From Streptomyces glaucescens (GTDB lineage Bacteria > Actinomycetota > Actinomycetes > Streptomycetales > Streptomycetaceae), in assembly GCF_002154375.1 (NCBI RefSeq), contig NZ_MUND01000196.1, forward strand, positions 1 to 50,494: a stretch of DNA of 50,494 nt, in the 5' to 3' direction. The notes below the pieces were generated by a model. The model had not been told where the DNA came from and did not search any database. It saw only the letters and a program-made list of their open reading frames with translations. This document shows positions 43,463-50,494 of this stretch, piece by piece. Position 1 is the stretch's first letter. Each line of letters opens with the position of its first letter. The position numbers were made by a program, and so were the translations under genes.

Positions 43463-43804
43463 GTGGACCTGTCCCTGTCGACCGAGACCGTGGGCGATCG
43501 CACGATCGTCAGGGTCGGTGGCGAAATCGACGTATATACCGCGCCCAAGCTGCGCGAGCAGCTGGTCGAGCTGGTGAACGACGGCAGTTTCCACCTCGTC
43601 GTCGACATGGAGGGCGTGGACTTCCTCGACTCCACCGGGCTCGGCGTGCTGGTCGGCGGCCTGAAGCGTGTGCGTGCCCATGAGGGCTCGCTGCGCCTGG
43701 TCTGCAACCAGGAGCGCATTCTGAAGATCTTCCGCATCACCGGTCTCACCAAGGTGTTCCCGATCCACACCTCGGTCGAGGACGCGGTGGCGGCGACCGA
43801 CTGA
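43463..43804 (+). CDS. bldG: Anti-sigma factor antagonist BldG
   Basis: A 113-residue STAS-domain protein, matching S. coelicolor BldG closely as remembered. The phosphorylation site is in [18 protein letters not shown] (Ser of DST). It controls sporulation and antibiotic onset by partner switching with anti-sigma kinases. GTG 43463 has GGAGG 5 nt upstream. The next gene, an anti-sigma factor, is 106 nt downstream and reported as co-transcribed in S. coelicolor. Confidence 0.97.
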   Translation: MDLSLSTETVGDRTIVRVGGEIDVYTAPKLREQLVELVNDGSFHLVVDMEGVDFLDSTGLGVLVGGLKRVRAHEGSLRLVCNQERILKIFRITGLTKVFPIHTSVEDAVAATD

Positions 43805-43910
43805 CCCACGGTCCGGGCCGTGGCCCGGATCGCAGAGTGGAAGGAAGGGGGTCCGGGCTCGCGGCGGCCCGGGCCTTCCGACAGCACGCCCGTAGCTCCG
43901 AGGGGGATGC

Positions 43911-44345
43911 ATGGCCACCGTTGAGCTCCGCTTCAGTGCGGTCCCCGGACACGTCAGGACCGCCCGGCTGGTGGCCGCTTCCGTCGCCCGTAAGGCCGGA
44001 GTGGACGAGGCCGTCCTCGACGAAGTCCGGCTGGCCGTCGGCGAGGCCTGCTCCCGTGCAGTCGGACTGCACCAGAACAGCGGGATCACCGCGCCGGTGC
44101 GGGTGCTGCTGATCGAGGACGAGAAGCAGTTCTCCATCGAGGTCGGCGACGAGGCCCCGCATCAGGTGCACGACGGGTCTCCCGGCGCGTCCGAGGACGC
44201 CGACGTGGAGGTCGAGGAGGACGAGATGGGCCTCGCGGTCATCAGTGGCCTCGTCGACGATGTGAAGGTCAGCACGGGCGCGGACGGCGGTTCGATCCGG
44301 ATGACCTGGCCGACCACAACCCCGCCGGCCGCGGTGCTCCCCTGA
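43911..44345 (+). CDS. Anti-sigma factor (HATPase_c), BldG partner
   Basis: A 144-residue RsbW-like protein. N-terminal half is MATVELRFSAVPGHVRTARLV; N box LDEVRLAVGEACSRAVGLH, G1 IEVGDEAP, G2 MGLAVISGLVDDV, as in GHKL kinases. The G box is somewhat divergent (no clear DxGxG). It probably binds a sigma factor and is released by unphosphorylated BldG. Followed by a strong intrinsic terminator. Confidence 0.9.
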   Translation: MATVELRFSAVPGHVRTARLVAASVARKAGVDEAVLDEVRLAVGEACSRAVGLHQNSGITAPVRVLLIEDEKQFSIEVGDEAPHQVHDGSPGASEDADVEVEEDEMGLAVISGLVDDVKVSTGADGGSIRMTWPTTTPPAAVLP

Positions 44346-44367
44346 CGCGCACCGCTCGCACGACACC

Positions 44368-44400
44368 GAGGGCCCTGCTCAGCAGGGCCCTCGTTCTTTT
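44368..44400 (+). terminator. Intrinsic terminator of the bldG operon
   Basis: GAGGGCCCTGC (44368-44378) and its exact complement (44382-44392) with a 3-nt loop, followed by GTTCTTTTTC. Confidence 0.9.
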
Positions 44401-44438
44401 TCCCGTCCGCAGGCCGATGCCGGGCCCCTCGCGGAATT

Positions 44439-44454
44439 CGTGAAAGAATTCACG
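44439..44454. promoter_or_regulatory. Palindromic GTGA-N6-TCAC operator upstream of hppA
   Basis: CGTGAAAGAATTCACG has perfect 6-bp arms about AGAA. The GTGA-N6-TCAC core fits Crp-type sites, and BldD-type sites more loosely. It is ~180 nt upstream of hppA, in an AT-rich region (44393-44633) with no gene. Confidence 0.45.
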
Positions 44455-44585
44455 ATCAATTCCGATCACCGGCGACCCCCATGGTTCACCCGAATGGCCC
44501 AGAATGCTTTCGGGGCATTACTCGGAGTGCGCCGGGGTGTACGGATTCCGTTTCCCGCGTACTGTTTTGATCCGGAACAGATCTC

Positions 44586-44591
44586 TAGAAT
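44586..44591 (+). promoter_or_regulatory. Candidate -10 of hppA
   Basis: TAGAAT, preceded by a TTTTGA-type stretch at ~44565-44570, lies ~43 nt before ATG 44634. Leader mRNA therefore includes the AAGGAGGACGA binding site. Confidence 0.4.
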
Positions 44592-44633
44592 CCGTCCACA
44601 TCTTGAGCTCAGCCCAAGCGTCAAGGAGGACGA

Positions 44634-47057
44634 ATGGCGGGGCTTTCTTCTCCAGATCAGCTCGATCAGCTGGATCACTCCACAGCCCTCGCGGCAGCGG
44701 TGCTCACCGATGGCAACCGAGCCATGGTGGTGGTCATCGGAGCCGTGGCACTGGCTGCACTTCTGGTCGCCGGTGTGCTGGTGCGTCAGGTGCTCGCGGC
44801 CGGCGAGGGCACCGACAGCATGAAGAAGATCGCGGCTGCGGTGCAGGAGGGCGCGAACGCCTATCTGGCCCGGCAGTTGCGCACACTCGGCGTATTCGCG
44901 GTCGTCGTGTTCTTCCTGCTCATGCTGCTGCCCGCGGACGACTGGAATCAGCGTGCCGGACGATCGGTGTTCTTCTTGATCGGCGCGGCGTTCTCGGCGG
45001 CCACCGGTTATATCGGCATGTGGCTCGCCGTGCGCAGCAATGTGCGGGTCGCCGCGGCGGCCCGCGAGGCGACTCCCGCGCCGGGTGAGCCGGAAAAGGA
45101 TCTCACCGCCGTCTCGCACAAAGCGATGAAGATCGCTTTTCGTACGGGCGGTGTGGTCGGCATGTTCACGGTGGGGCTCGGTCTGCTGGGCGCCTCCTGC
45201 GTGGTGCTGGTGTACGCGGCCGACGCGCCGAAGGTGCTGGAGGGCTTCGGCCTCGGTGCCGCGCTGATCGCGATGTTCATGCGGGTCGGCGGCGGCATCT
45301 TCACCAAGGCCGCCGACGTCGGCGCCGACCTGGTCGGCAAGGTCGAGCAGGGCATTCCGGAGGACGATCCGCGCAATGCCGCGACCATCGCCGACAACGT
45401 GGGCGACAACGTCGGCGACTGCGCGGGCATGGCGGCCGACCTCTTCGAGTCGTACGCCGTCACCCTGGTGGCCGCACTGATCCTGGGCACCGCGGCGTTC
45501 GGCGACGCGGGGCTGGCGTTCCCCCTGCTCGTCCCGGCCATCGGCGTGCTCACCGCGATGATCGGCATCTTCGCGGTGGCCCCGCGGCGCGCCGACCGCA
45601 GCGGGATGAGCGCGATCAACCGCGGCTTCTTCATCTCCGCGGTGATCTCGCTGGCGCTGGTGGCGATCGCGGTCTTCGCCTATCTGCCGGGGAAGTACTC
45701 CGAGCTGGACGGGGTCACCGACGAGGCGATCCTGGGCAAGAGCGGCGACCCGCGGATCCTCGCGCTGGTCGCGGTGGCGATCGGTATCGTGCTCGCCGCC
45801 GTCATCCAGCAGCTCACCGGCTACTTCACCGAGACCAGCCGCCGCCCCGTGCGCGACATCGGCAGGTCCTCGCTCACCGGCCCCGCCACCGTCGTCCTCG
45901 CCGGGATCTCGGTGGGCCTCGAATCGGCGGTCTACACCGCCCTGTTGATCGGCCTCGGGGTCTACGGGGCCTTCCTGCTCGGCGGTACGTCGATCATGCT
46001 GGCGCTGTTCGCGGTGGCGCTGGCGGGCACCGGGCTGCTCACCACGGTCGGTGTGATCGTGGCGATGGACACCTTCGGGCCGGTCTCCGACAACGCGCAG
46101 GGCATCGCCGAGATGTCCGGCGACGTGGAGGGCGCGGGCGCGCAGGTGCTCACCAACCTGGACGCCGTCGGCAACACCACCAAGGCGATCACCAAGGGCA
46201 TCGCCATCGCCACCGCCGTGCTCGCCGCGGCGGCGCTCTTCGGGTCGTACCGGGACGCCATCACCACCGGCGCGCGCGACGTCGGGGAGAAGCTGACCGG
46301 GGAGGGCGCTCCGCTGACCCTGGCGATGGACATCTCGCAGCCCAACAACCTGGTCGGCCTGATCGCGGGCGCGGCAGTCGTCTTCCTCTTCTCCGGACTG
46401 GCCATCAACGCCGTCTCACGGTCGGCAGGTGCGGTGGTGTTCGAGGTGCGGCGGCAGTTCCGCGAGCATCCCGGGATCATGGACTACACCGAGAAACCGG
46501 AGTACGGGAAGGTCGTCGACATCTGCACCAAGGACGCGCTGCGGGAACTGGCCACACCGGGTCTGCTCGCGGTGATGGCGCCGATCTTCGTCGGGTTCAC
46601 GCTGGGCGTCGGCGCGCTCGGCGCCTACCTCGCGGGCGCGATCGGCACGGGCACCCTGATGGCGGTGTTCCTCGCCAACTCCGGCGGCGCCTGGGACAAC
46701 GCCAAGAAGCTGGTGGAGGACGGCCACCACGGCGGCAAGGGCAGCGACGCGCACGCCGCGACGGTGATCGGCGACACGGTCGGCGACCCGTTCAAGGACA
46801 CCGCTGGTCCGGCGATCAACCCGCTGCTGAAGGTGATGAACCTGGTGGCGCTGCTGATCGCGCCGGCGATCATCCAGTTCTCGTACGGCACCGACGAGAA
46901 CGTGGGAGTACGGGTGCTGATCGCCGTGTTCGCGTTCCTGGTGATCGTGGGGGCGGTGTACGTCTCCAAGCGCCGCGGGATCGCGATGGGCGACGAGGAC
47001 GATTCCGAGCCGGGCTCCACGGGCTCCAAGTCGCCGGACACGGCGGCGGTTTCGTAG
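44634..47057 (+). CDS. hppA: H+-translocating pyrophosphatase
   Basis: An 807-residue membrane pyrophosphatase with ~16 membrane segments. The substrate motif FTKAADVGADLVGKVE and the paired Asp motif DNVGDNVGDCAGMAADLFESYA are present, as is the C-terminal motif GDTVGDPFKDTAGPAINPLLK. The segment GNTTKAITKG has Lys at the position that marks K+-independent enzymes. It pumps H+ with PPi hydrolysis. ATG 44634 has a full AGGAGG. The C terminus is acidic/polar. A 19-bp hairpin follows. Confidence 0.97.
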   Translation: MAGLSSPDQLDQLDHSTALAAAVLTDGNRAMVVVIGAVALAALLVAGVLVRQVLAAGEGTDSMKKIAAAVQEGANAYLARQLRTLGVFAVVVFFLLMLLPADDWNQRAGRSVFFLIGAAFSAATGYIGMWLAVRSNVRVAAAAREATPAPGEPEKDLTAVSHKAMKIAFRTGGVVGMFTVGLGLLGASCVVLVYAADAPKVLEGFGLGAALIAMFMRVGGGIFTKAADVGADLVGKVEQGIPEDDPRNAATIADNVGDNVGDCAGMAADLFESYAVTLVAALILGTAAFGDAGLAFPLLVPAIGVLTAMIGIFAVAPRRADRSGMSAINRGFFISAVISLALVAIAVFAYLPGKYSELDGVTDEAILGKSGDPRILALVAVAIGIVLAAVIQQLTGYFTETSRRPVRDIGRSSLTGPATVVLAGISVGLESAVYTALLIGLGVYGAFLLGGTSIMLALFAVALAGTGLLTTVGVIVAMDTFGPVSDNAQGIAEMSGDVEGAGAQVLTNLDAVGNTTKAITKGIAIATAVLAAAALFGSYRDAITTGARDVGEKLTGEGAPLTLAMDISQPNNLVGLIAGAAVVFLFSGLAINAVSRSAGAVVFEVRRQFREHPGIMDYTEKPEYGKVVDICTKDALRELATPGLLAVMAPIFVGFTLGVGALGAYLAGAIGTGTLMAVFLANSGGAWDNAKKLVEDGHHGGKGSDAHAATVIGDTVGDPFKDTAGPAINPLLKVMNLVALLIAPAIIQFSYGTDENVGVRVLIAVFAFLVIVGAVYVSKRRGIAMGDEDDSEPGSTGSKSPDTAAVS

Positions 47058-47081
47058 GGGACCGGTAACCGCACGTCCCAA

Positions 47082-47125
47082 GGGGCGGGCGAGTGGCGCG
47101 CGTTGACGCGTCACCCGCCCGCCCC
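47082..47125 (+). terminator. Terminator of hppA
   Basis: 47082-47100 and 47107-47125 form a 19-position stem with two mismatches and loop CGTTGA. Confidence 0.75.
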
Positions 47126-47139
47126 GCGCCGTGCGCGCC

Positions 47140-47235
47140 GATGACGGCCGCCGCGGATGACGGTCGACATGGATGACGGTCGACACGGACGATGGTGGCC
47201 ACGGATGGCGGTCGACACGGACGATGGTCGCCGCG
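47140..47235. repeat. Six 16-bp tandem repeats
   Basis: Units start at 47140, 47156, 47172, 47188, 47204 and 47220, each exactly 16 bp, consensus GAYGACGGTCGACACG-like (for example GATGACGGTCGACACG at 47172). The array fills part of the 320-nt gap between hppA and the lipoprotein gene. Sixteen is not a codon multiple and no ORF with normal bias covers it. Nothing else is seen in the gap. Confidence 0.9.
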
Positions 47236-47377
47236 GGCGGCGGCCGGCCCGGTCGTGAGCCTTCTCTCCCGCGGGGCAAAGCGCGACAAAGATGCGTGTA
47301 CGGAACATTCGGTGTGTGGAGGTCGCGCGTGTGGCGTGTATGTTCCGGGGCCGAGAGCCATGGAAGGGACCCATCCG

Positions 47378-47956
47378 GTGAACAAGAAGCTCGCGGCCGC
47401 ACTGTCCGGCGGTGCGGTACTGGTACTGGCGCTGTCGGGATGCACCGGCGACGACGGCAACGAGGAGCTCGACGCCTGGGCCAAGCAGGTCTGCGACGAG
47501 CTCCAGGTGCAGGCCAGGACGATCAAGGCCGCCAACGCCGCGATCCAGAAGGAGACCTCGGACAGCAGCTCGCCGGCCGAGGTCCAGAAGGCCGACTCCC
47601 AGGCGTTCCAGGACATCGCCGAGGCCTACAAGGCGATCGGGACCGCCATCACCAAGGCCGGCCCGCCGAACGTCGAGGAGGGCGAGAAGAAGCAGCGCGA
47701 CGCGGTCAAGGAGCTGAACACCATCTCGGCCTCCTACACCTCCCTGCAGAAGCAGGTCGACGCGCTCGACACCAAGGACCAGGGCAAGTTCGCCGCCGGC
47801 CTCAAGGACATCGCCGCCGAGATGAAGAAGCTCGGCAAGACCGGCAGCGACGCGCTGAAGACGCTGGAGGAGGGCGAGGTCGGCCAGGCGATGGCCGAAC
47901 AGGAGAGCTGCAAGTCGGCCTCCGCGTCGGCGTCGCCGTCGGTGACGCAGGGCTGA
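47378..47956 (+). CDS. Small secreted lipoprotein
   Basis: A 192-residue lipoprotein. Signal: VNKKLAAALSGGAVLVLALSGC with lipobox LSGC (Cys ~22). The mature part is Lys/Glu/Ala-rich and helical, with heptad-like spacing (TISASYTSLQKQVDALDTKDQ), ending in a Ser/Ala-rich tail. GTG 47378 is chosen because GAAGGGA lies ~9 nt upstream; ATG 47360 is in frame but would put extra residues before the signal. No family is recognised. Confidence 0.8.
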   Translation: MNKKLAAALSGGAVLVLALSGCTGDDGNEELDAWAKQVCDELQVQARTIKAANAAIQKETSDSSSPAEVQKADSQAFQDIAEAYKAIGTAITKAGPPNVEEGEKKQRDAVKELNTISASYTSLQKQVDALDTKDQGKFAAGLKDIAAEMKKLGKTGSDALKTLEEGEVGQAMAEQESCKSASASASPSVTQG

Positions 47957-47997
47957 ACGGCGGGCGAGCGGGCCGAGGCCCGCACGCGCGCGTGCGT

Positions 47998-48015
47998 TGT
48001 CGGCGGGAGCCGACA
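47998..48015 (+). terminator. Short hairpin between lipoprotein and methyltransferase genes
   Basis: TGTCGGC (47998-48004), GGGA loop, GCCGACA (48009-48015). It may end the lipoprotein transcript or act in the methyltransferase promoter. Confidence 0.4.
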
Positions 48016-48022
48016 CAATGGG

Positions 48023-49552
48023 GTGGTGAGCAACGCCAGCCTCTCCTCGCCGTCCCCCCTGCCCGCCACCGACCGCCCCGAGGTCGCCGCCCGGCTGCGG
48101 GAGGCCCTGCTCGGGGCCTCCTTCACCGCCGACGGACTGCTCGACCTGCTCGGCGCCTCCGCGTACGCGGCGCTGGCCCGCAGCGAGACCGTGCCCGCAC
48201 TCCGCGCCACCCGCGGGGACACCCCGCTGGAGCTGCTCGTCCGGCTGTTCCTGCTGCAGCAGCCCGTGCCGCACGCGCGCGTGGCGGACGTGCTGCCCGT
48301 AGAGGAGTGCCTGGAGAGCGGCTGGCTGGTGCGGGCCGGCCAGGACGGGCTGGCGGCCACCGTGGACGTCCGGCCGTACGGCGGGCCCGGCGGCGAGGAC
48401 TGGTTCATCGTCTCCGACCTGGGCTGCGCGGTCGGCGGCGCCGGGGGCATCGGACGCCGCGACGAGGGGGTCGTGCTCGGTGTCGGCGGCGCCTCGACGA
48501 CGCTGGCCGGCATCACCGTGCGCACCCCCGTCGCCGCCGCCCTCGACCTGGGCACCGGCTCCGGCGTCCAGGCGCTGCACGCCGCCCGGCACGCCACCCG
48601 GGTGACCGCGACCGATGTCAACCCGCGCGCGCTGCACATCACCGCGCTCACCCTCGCCCTGTCCGGCGCGCCCGCCGCGGATCTGCGGGAGGGCTCGCTG
48701 TTCGAGCCGGTCGAGGAGGACGAGACGTACGACCTCATCGTCTCCAACCCGCCCTTCGTGATCTCGCCGGGCGCCCGGCTGACCTATCGGGACGGCGGCA
48801 TGAGCGGGGACGATCTGTGCCGCACGCTCGTTCAGCAGGCGGGGGAGCGGCTGAACGAGGGCGGGTTCGCGCAGTTCCTCGCCAACTGGCAGCACGTCGA
48901 GGGGGAGGACTGGCAGGACCGCCTGCGGTCGTGGGTGCCGCGCGGATGCGACGCCTGGATCGTGCAGCGCGAGGTGCAGGACATCACCCAGTACGCCGAG
49001 CTGTGGCTGCGCGACGCGGGCGACCACCGCGGCGACCCGGCCGAGTACCAGGCGCGGTACGACGCCTGGTTGGACGAGTTCGAGGCCCGCAAGGTGAGGG
49101 GCGTGGGCTTCGGCTGGATCACCCTGCGCCGGACGGCCTCCGCCGAGCCGTCCATCACGGTCGAGGAATGGCCGCACCCGGTCGAGCAGCCGCTCGGCGA
49201 GACGGTCCGGGCGCACTTCGCCCGCCTGGACTACCTCCGCGCGCACGACGACGCGGCCCTGCTGGAGGAGCGCTTCCGGCTCGCCGCCGAGGTCGTCCAG
49301 GAGCAGGTCGGGCTGCCCGGCGCCGAGGACCCCGAGCACGTCGTGCTCCGCCAGAACCGCGGCATGCGCCGGGCCACCAAGGTCGACACGGTCGGTGCGG
49401 GCTTCGCGGGCGTGTGCGACGGCTCGCTGACCGCCGGGCGGATCCTGGACGCGATCGCCCAACTCGTCGGCGAGGACCCGATTCTGCTGCGCGACCGTAC
49501 GCCCGCCCAGATCCGGCTGCTGGTGGAGCAGGGCTTCCTCGAACCGGCGTGA
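48023..49552 (+). CDS. Class I SAM-dependent methyltransferase (HemK/N6-type NPPF)
   Basis: A 509-residue protein. The N-terminal ~160 residues are a separate helical domain. The Rossmann core follows: motif I LDLGTGSGVQAL, acidic residue in VTATDVNPRAL, then YDLIVSNPPFVISPG (NPPF/Y catalytic motif as in HemK glutamine and rRNA adenine/guanine methyltransferases). A C-terminal ~180-residue domain is of the RlmG/RsmC-like long forms, with no recognised name. GTG 48023 and GTG 48026 are both possible. Target unknown. Confidence 0.88.
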   Translation: MVSNASLSSPSPLPATDRPEVAARLREALLGASFTADGLLDLLGASAYAALARSETVPALRATRGDTPLELLVRLFLLQQPVPHARVADVLPVEECLESGWLVRAGQDGLAATVDVRPYGGPGGEDWFIVSDLGCAVGGAGGIGRRDEGVVLGVGGASTTLAGITVRTPVAAALDLGTGSGVQALHAARHATRVTATDVNPRALHITALTLALSGAPAADLREGSLFEPVEEDETYDLIVSNPPFVISPGARLTYRDGGMSGDDLCRTLVQQAGERLNEGGFAQFLANWQHVEGEDWQDRLRSWVPRGCDAWIVQREVQDITQYAELWLRDAGDHRGDPAEYQARYDAWLDEFEARKVRGVGFGWITLRRTASAEPSITVEEWPHPVEQPLGETVRAHFARLDYLRAHDDAALLEERFRLAAEVVQEQVGLPGAEDPEHVVLRQNRGMRRATKVDTVGAGFAGVCDGSLTAGRILDAIAQLVGEDPILLRDRTPAQIRLLVEQGFLEPA

Positions 49553-49722
49553 GCCCGTCGCCCCGCCGTCACTCATGAGACAGCTGTGCCTTCTCGGGCT
49601 CATGTGTCCCCCTTGACGGGATTGCTTCGGGAAAGAGCTCTTGTCGGTGATGGTGCGAAGCTACCTTCAAGGGGACGAACAGCCACGCGGCCGGGGAGGC
49701 GCGTTGTCCCGGGAGAGGTGTG

Positions 49723-50494
49723 ATGGCGGGGGAGACGCCGGATCAGGGCGCCGGCAGGGTCATCAACGGGCGGTACCGGCTGCGTCGCACGCTCGGCGCG
49801 GGCGGCATGGGCCGGGTGTGGCTCGCTCACGATGAGAAACTGACCTGCGACGTCGCACTGAAGGAGATCGCGCTGCCGGACGGGGTGGCGGACCCGGAGC
49901 GAACGGCGCAGCGGGTCGCGCGGGCGCGCAGCGAGGCCCGGCACGCGGCACGGCTGCGCGGGCATCCGCACGTGGCCACCGTGCACGACGTGGTGATGCA
50001 CGAGGGACTGCCGTGGATCGTCATGGAGTACGTGCCGGACGCGGTCGACCTCCAGGCGGTGATCCGGCGGTCCGGCCCGCTGCCACCCACGCAGGTGGCC
50101 CGCATCGGCCTTGCCGTGCTGGACGCGCTCACCGCCGGGCACCGCGTCGGCATCCTGCACCGGGACGTGAAACCGGCCAACATCCTGTTGGCACCGGACG
50201 CTACCGGCGATCCCCACGCGCGCGTGCTGCTCACCGACTACGGCATCGCCCTCCGGCCCGGGTCCCACGAACCCCGGCTCACCGCCACCGCCGGCATCCT
50301 CGGCACGCCCGGCTATCTGGCGCCGGAGCGGGCGCGCGGCGAGCCGCCCACCCCGGCCGCCGACCTGTTCTCCCTCGGCGCCACGCTGTACTGCGCGGTG
50401 GAGGGCCGCGGCCCCTTCGACCGCAACGGCGAGTACGCCACCCTGACCGCTCTGCTGAGCGAGGAACCGCCGCCGCCCGCGCGGGCGGCGGCGG
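49723..50494 (+). CDS. Serine/threonine protein kinase, N-terminal part (3' end beyond window)
   Basis: The first 257 residues of a PknB-type kinase. Gly loop LGAGGMGRVW, ATP-Lys in VALKEI, catalytic loop LHRDVKPANIL, and GTPGYLAPER with ADLFSLGATLY are present. The metal-binding DFG is DYG (LLTDYGIAL), an accepted variant. The C-terminal sensor/membrane part lies outside the window. ATG 49723 follows GGGAGAGG; GTG 49720 is in frame. The 170-nt gap before it (49553-49722) has a TTGACG -35-like element at 49613. Confidence 0.95.
   Translation, partial: MAGETPDQGAGRVINGRYRLRRTLGAGGMGRVWLAHDEKLTCDVALKEIALPDGVADPERTAQRVARARSEARHAARLRGHPHVATVHDVVMHEGLPWIVMEYVPDAVDLQAVIRRSGPLPPTQVARIGLAVLDALTAGHRVGILHRDVKPANILLAPDATGDPHARVLLTDYGIALRPGSHEPRLTATAGILGTPGYLAPERARGEPPTPAADLFSLGATLYCAVEGRGPFDRNGEYATLTALLSEEPPPPARAAA

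Noticed and set aside
47140..47235. CRISPR array
   Set aside because: Units are contiguous 16-bp repeats without spacers and there are no cas genes.

Overview
The window is chromosomal DNA from a Streptomyces-type actinomycete. GC is very high, codon third positions are almost all G or C, GTG and TTG starts are common, many start codons sit 6-7 nt after a TANNNT -10 box (predicted leaderless transcripts), and the genes include wblA, bldG, crp, marP, ssd/tad and hppA. No mobile element, integrase, rRNA or CRISPR array was found. The only tRNA recognised is tRNA-Pro(CGG). From about 5 kb to the right end, gene content and order look like the S. coelicolor SCO3544-SCO3580 neighbourhood as I remember it. 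Much of it also resembles the M. tuberculosis segment with ponA2, whiB4, Rv3679-Rv3680, crp, nth, marP, ephE, acs, ssd and the tad genes. These comparisons are from memory, not from a search.

Layout. 1-5.1 kb: a truncated nSTAND-type ATPase, a DUF4287 protein, a UvrA-like tandem ABC ATPase, a VOC protein, an AraC-type regulator and a small zinc-binding protein, all on the minus strand. 5.1-7.7 kb: tRNA-Pro, a Pr6Pr membrane protein, a metallophosphoesterase and a GatB/YqeY protein. 7.8-16.8 kb: a class A penicillin-binding protein, wblA, a pair of ArsA/Get3-like ATPases, DUF4177-RidA, Nudix-MBL and crp. 17-25.7 kb: an endonuclease III with a long Lys/Ala tail, a Nudix (CoA pyrophosphatase type) protein, a MarP-like protease, a small basic protein, an epoxide hydrolase-like protein, a holin-like membrane protein, NhaA and Acs. 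25.9-32.6 kb: an ECF sigma factor with a membrane partner, a SulP-carbonic anhydrase fusion, a deacetylase-like lipoprotein and a CooC-like ATPase. 32.6-35.3 kb: a degenerate Fic-like protein read from a leaderless promoter inside a 22-bp palindrome, a probable 6S RNA, a HAD phosphatase, and a candidate small RNA with a leaderless 21-codon ORF and two C-loop hairpins. 35.3-40.8 kb: an ssd-tadA-tadB-tadC-pilin-tadE-tadE-like operon. 40.9-50.5 kb: a large helicase divergent from bldG and its anti-sigma partner, the proton pyrophosphatase, a lipoprotein, a methyltransferase and a truncated Ser/Thr kinase.

How the parts fit. Three themes recur: developmental control (wblA, crp, bldG with its kinase partner, the HAD gene), cell envelope and stress (penicillin-binding protein, MarP-like protease, NhaA, HppA, carbonic anhydrase), and surface appendage assembly (ssd/tad). 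The least explained parts are the noncoding ones: the C-loop RNA candidate at 34.7 kb, the operator-over-start-codon at 32.68 kb, three spaced DnaA-box-like 9-mers upstream of ssd, and three tandem repeat arrays (39.5, 40.6 and 47.2 kb).
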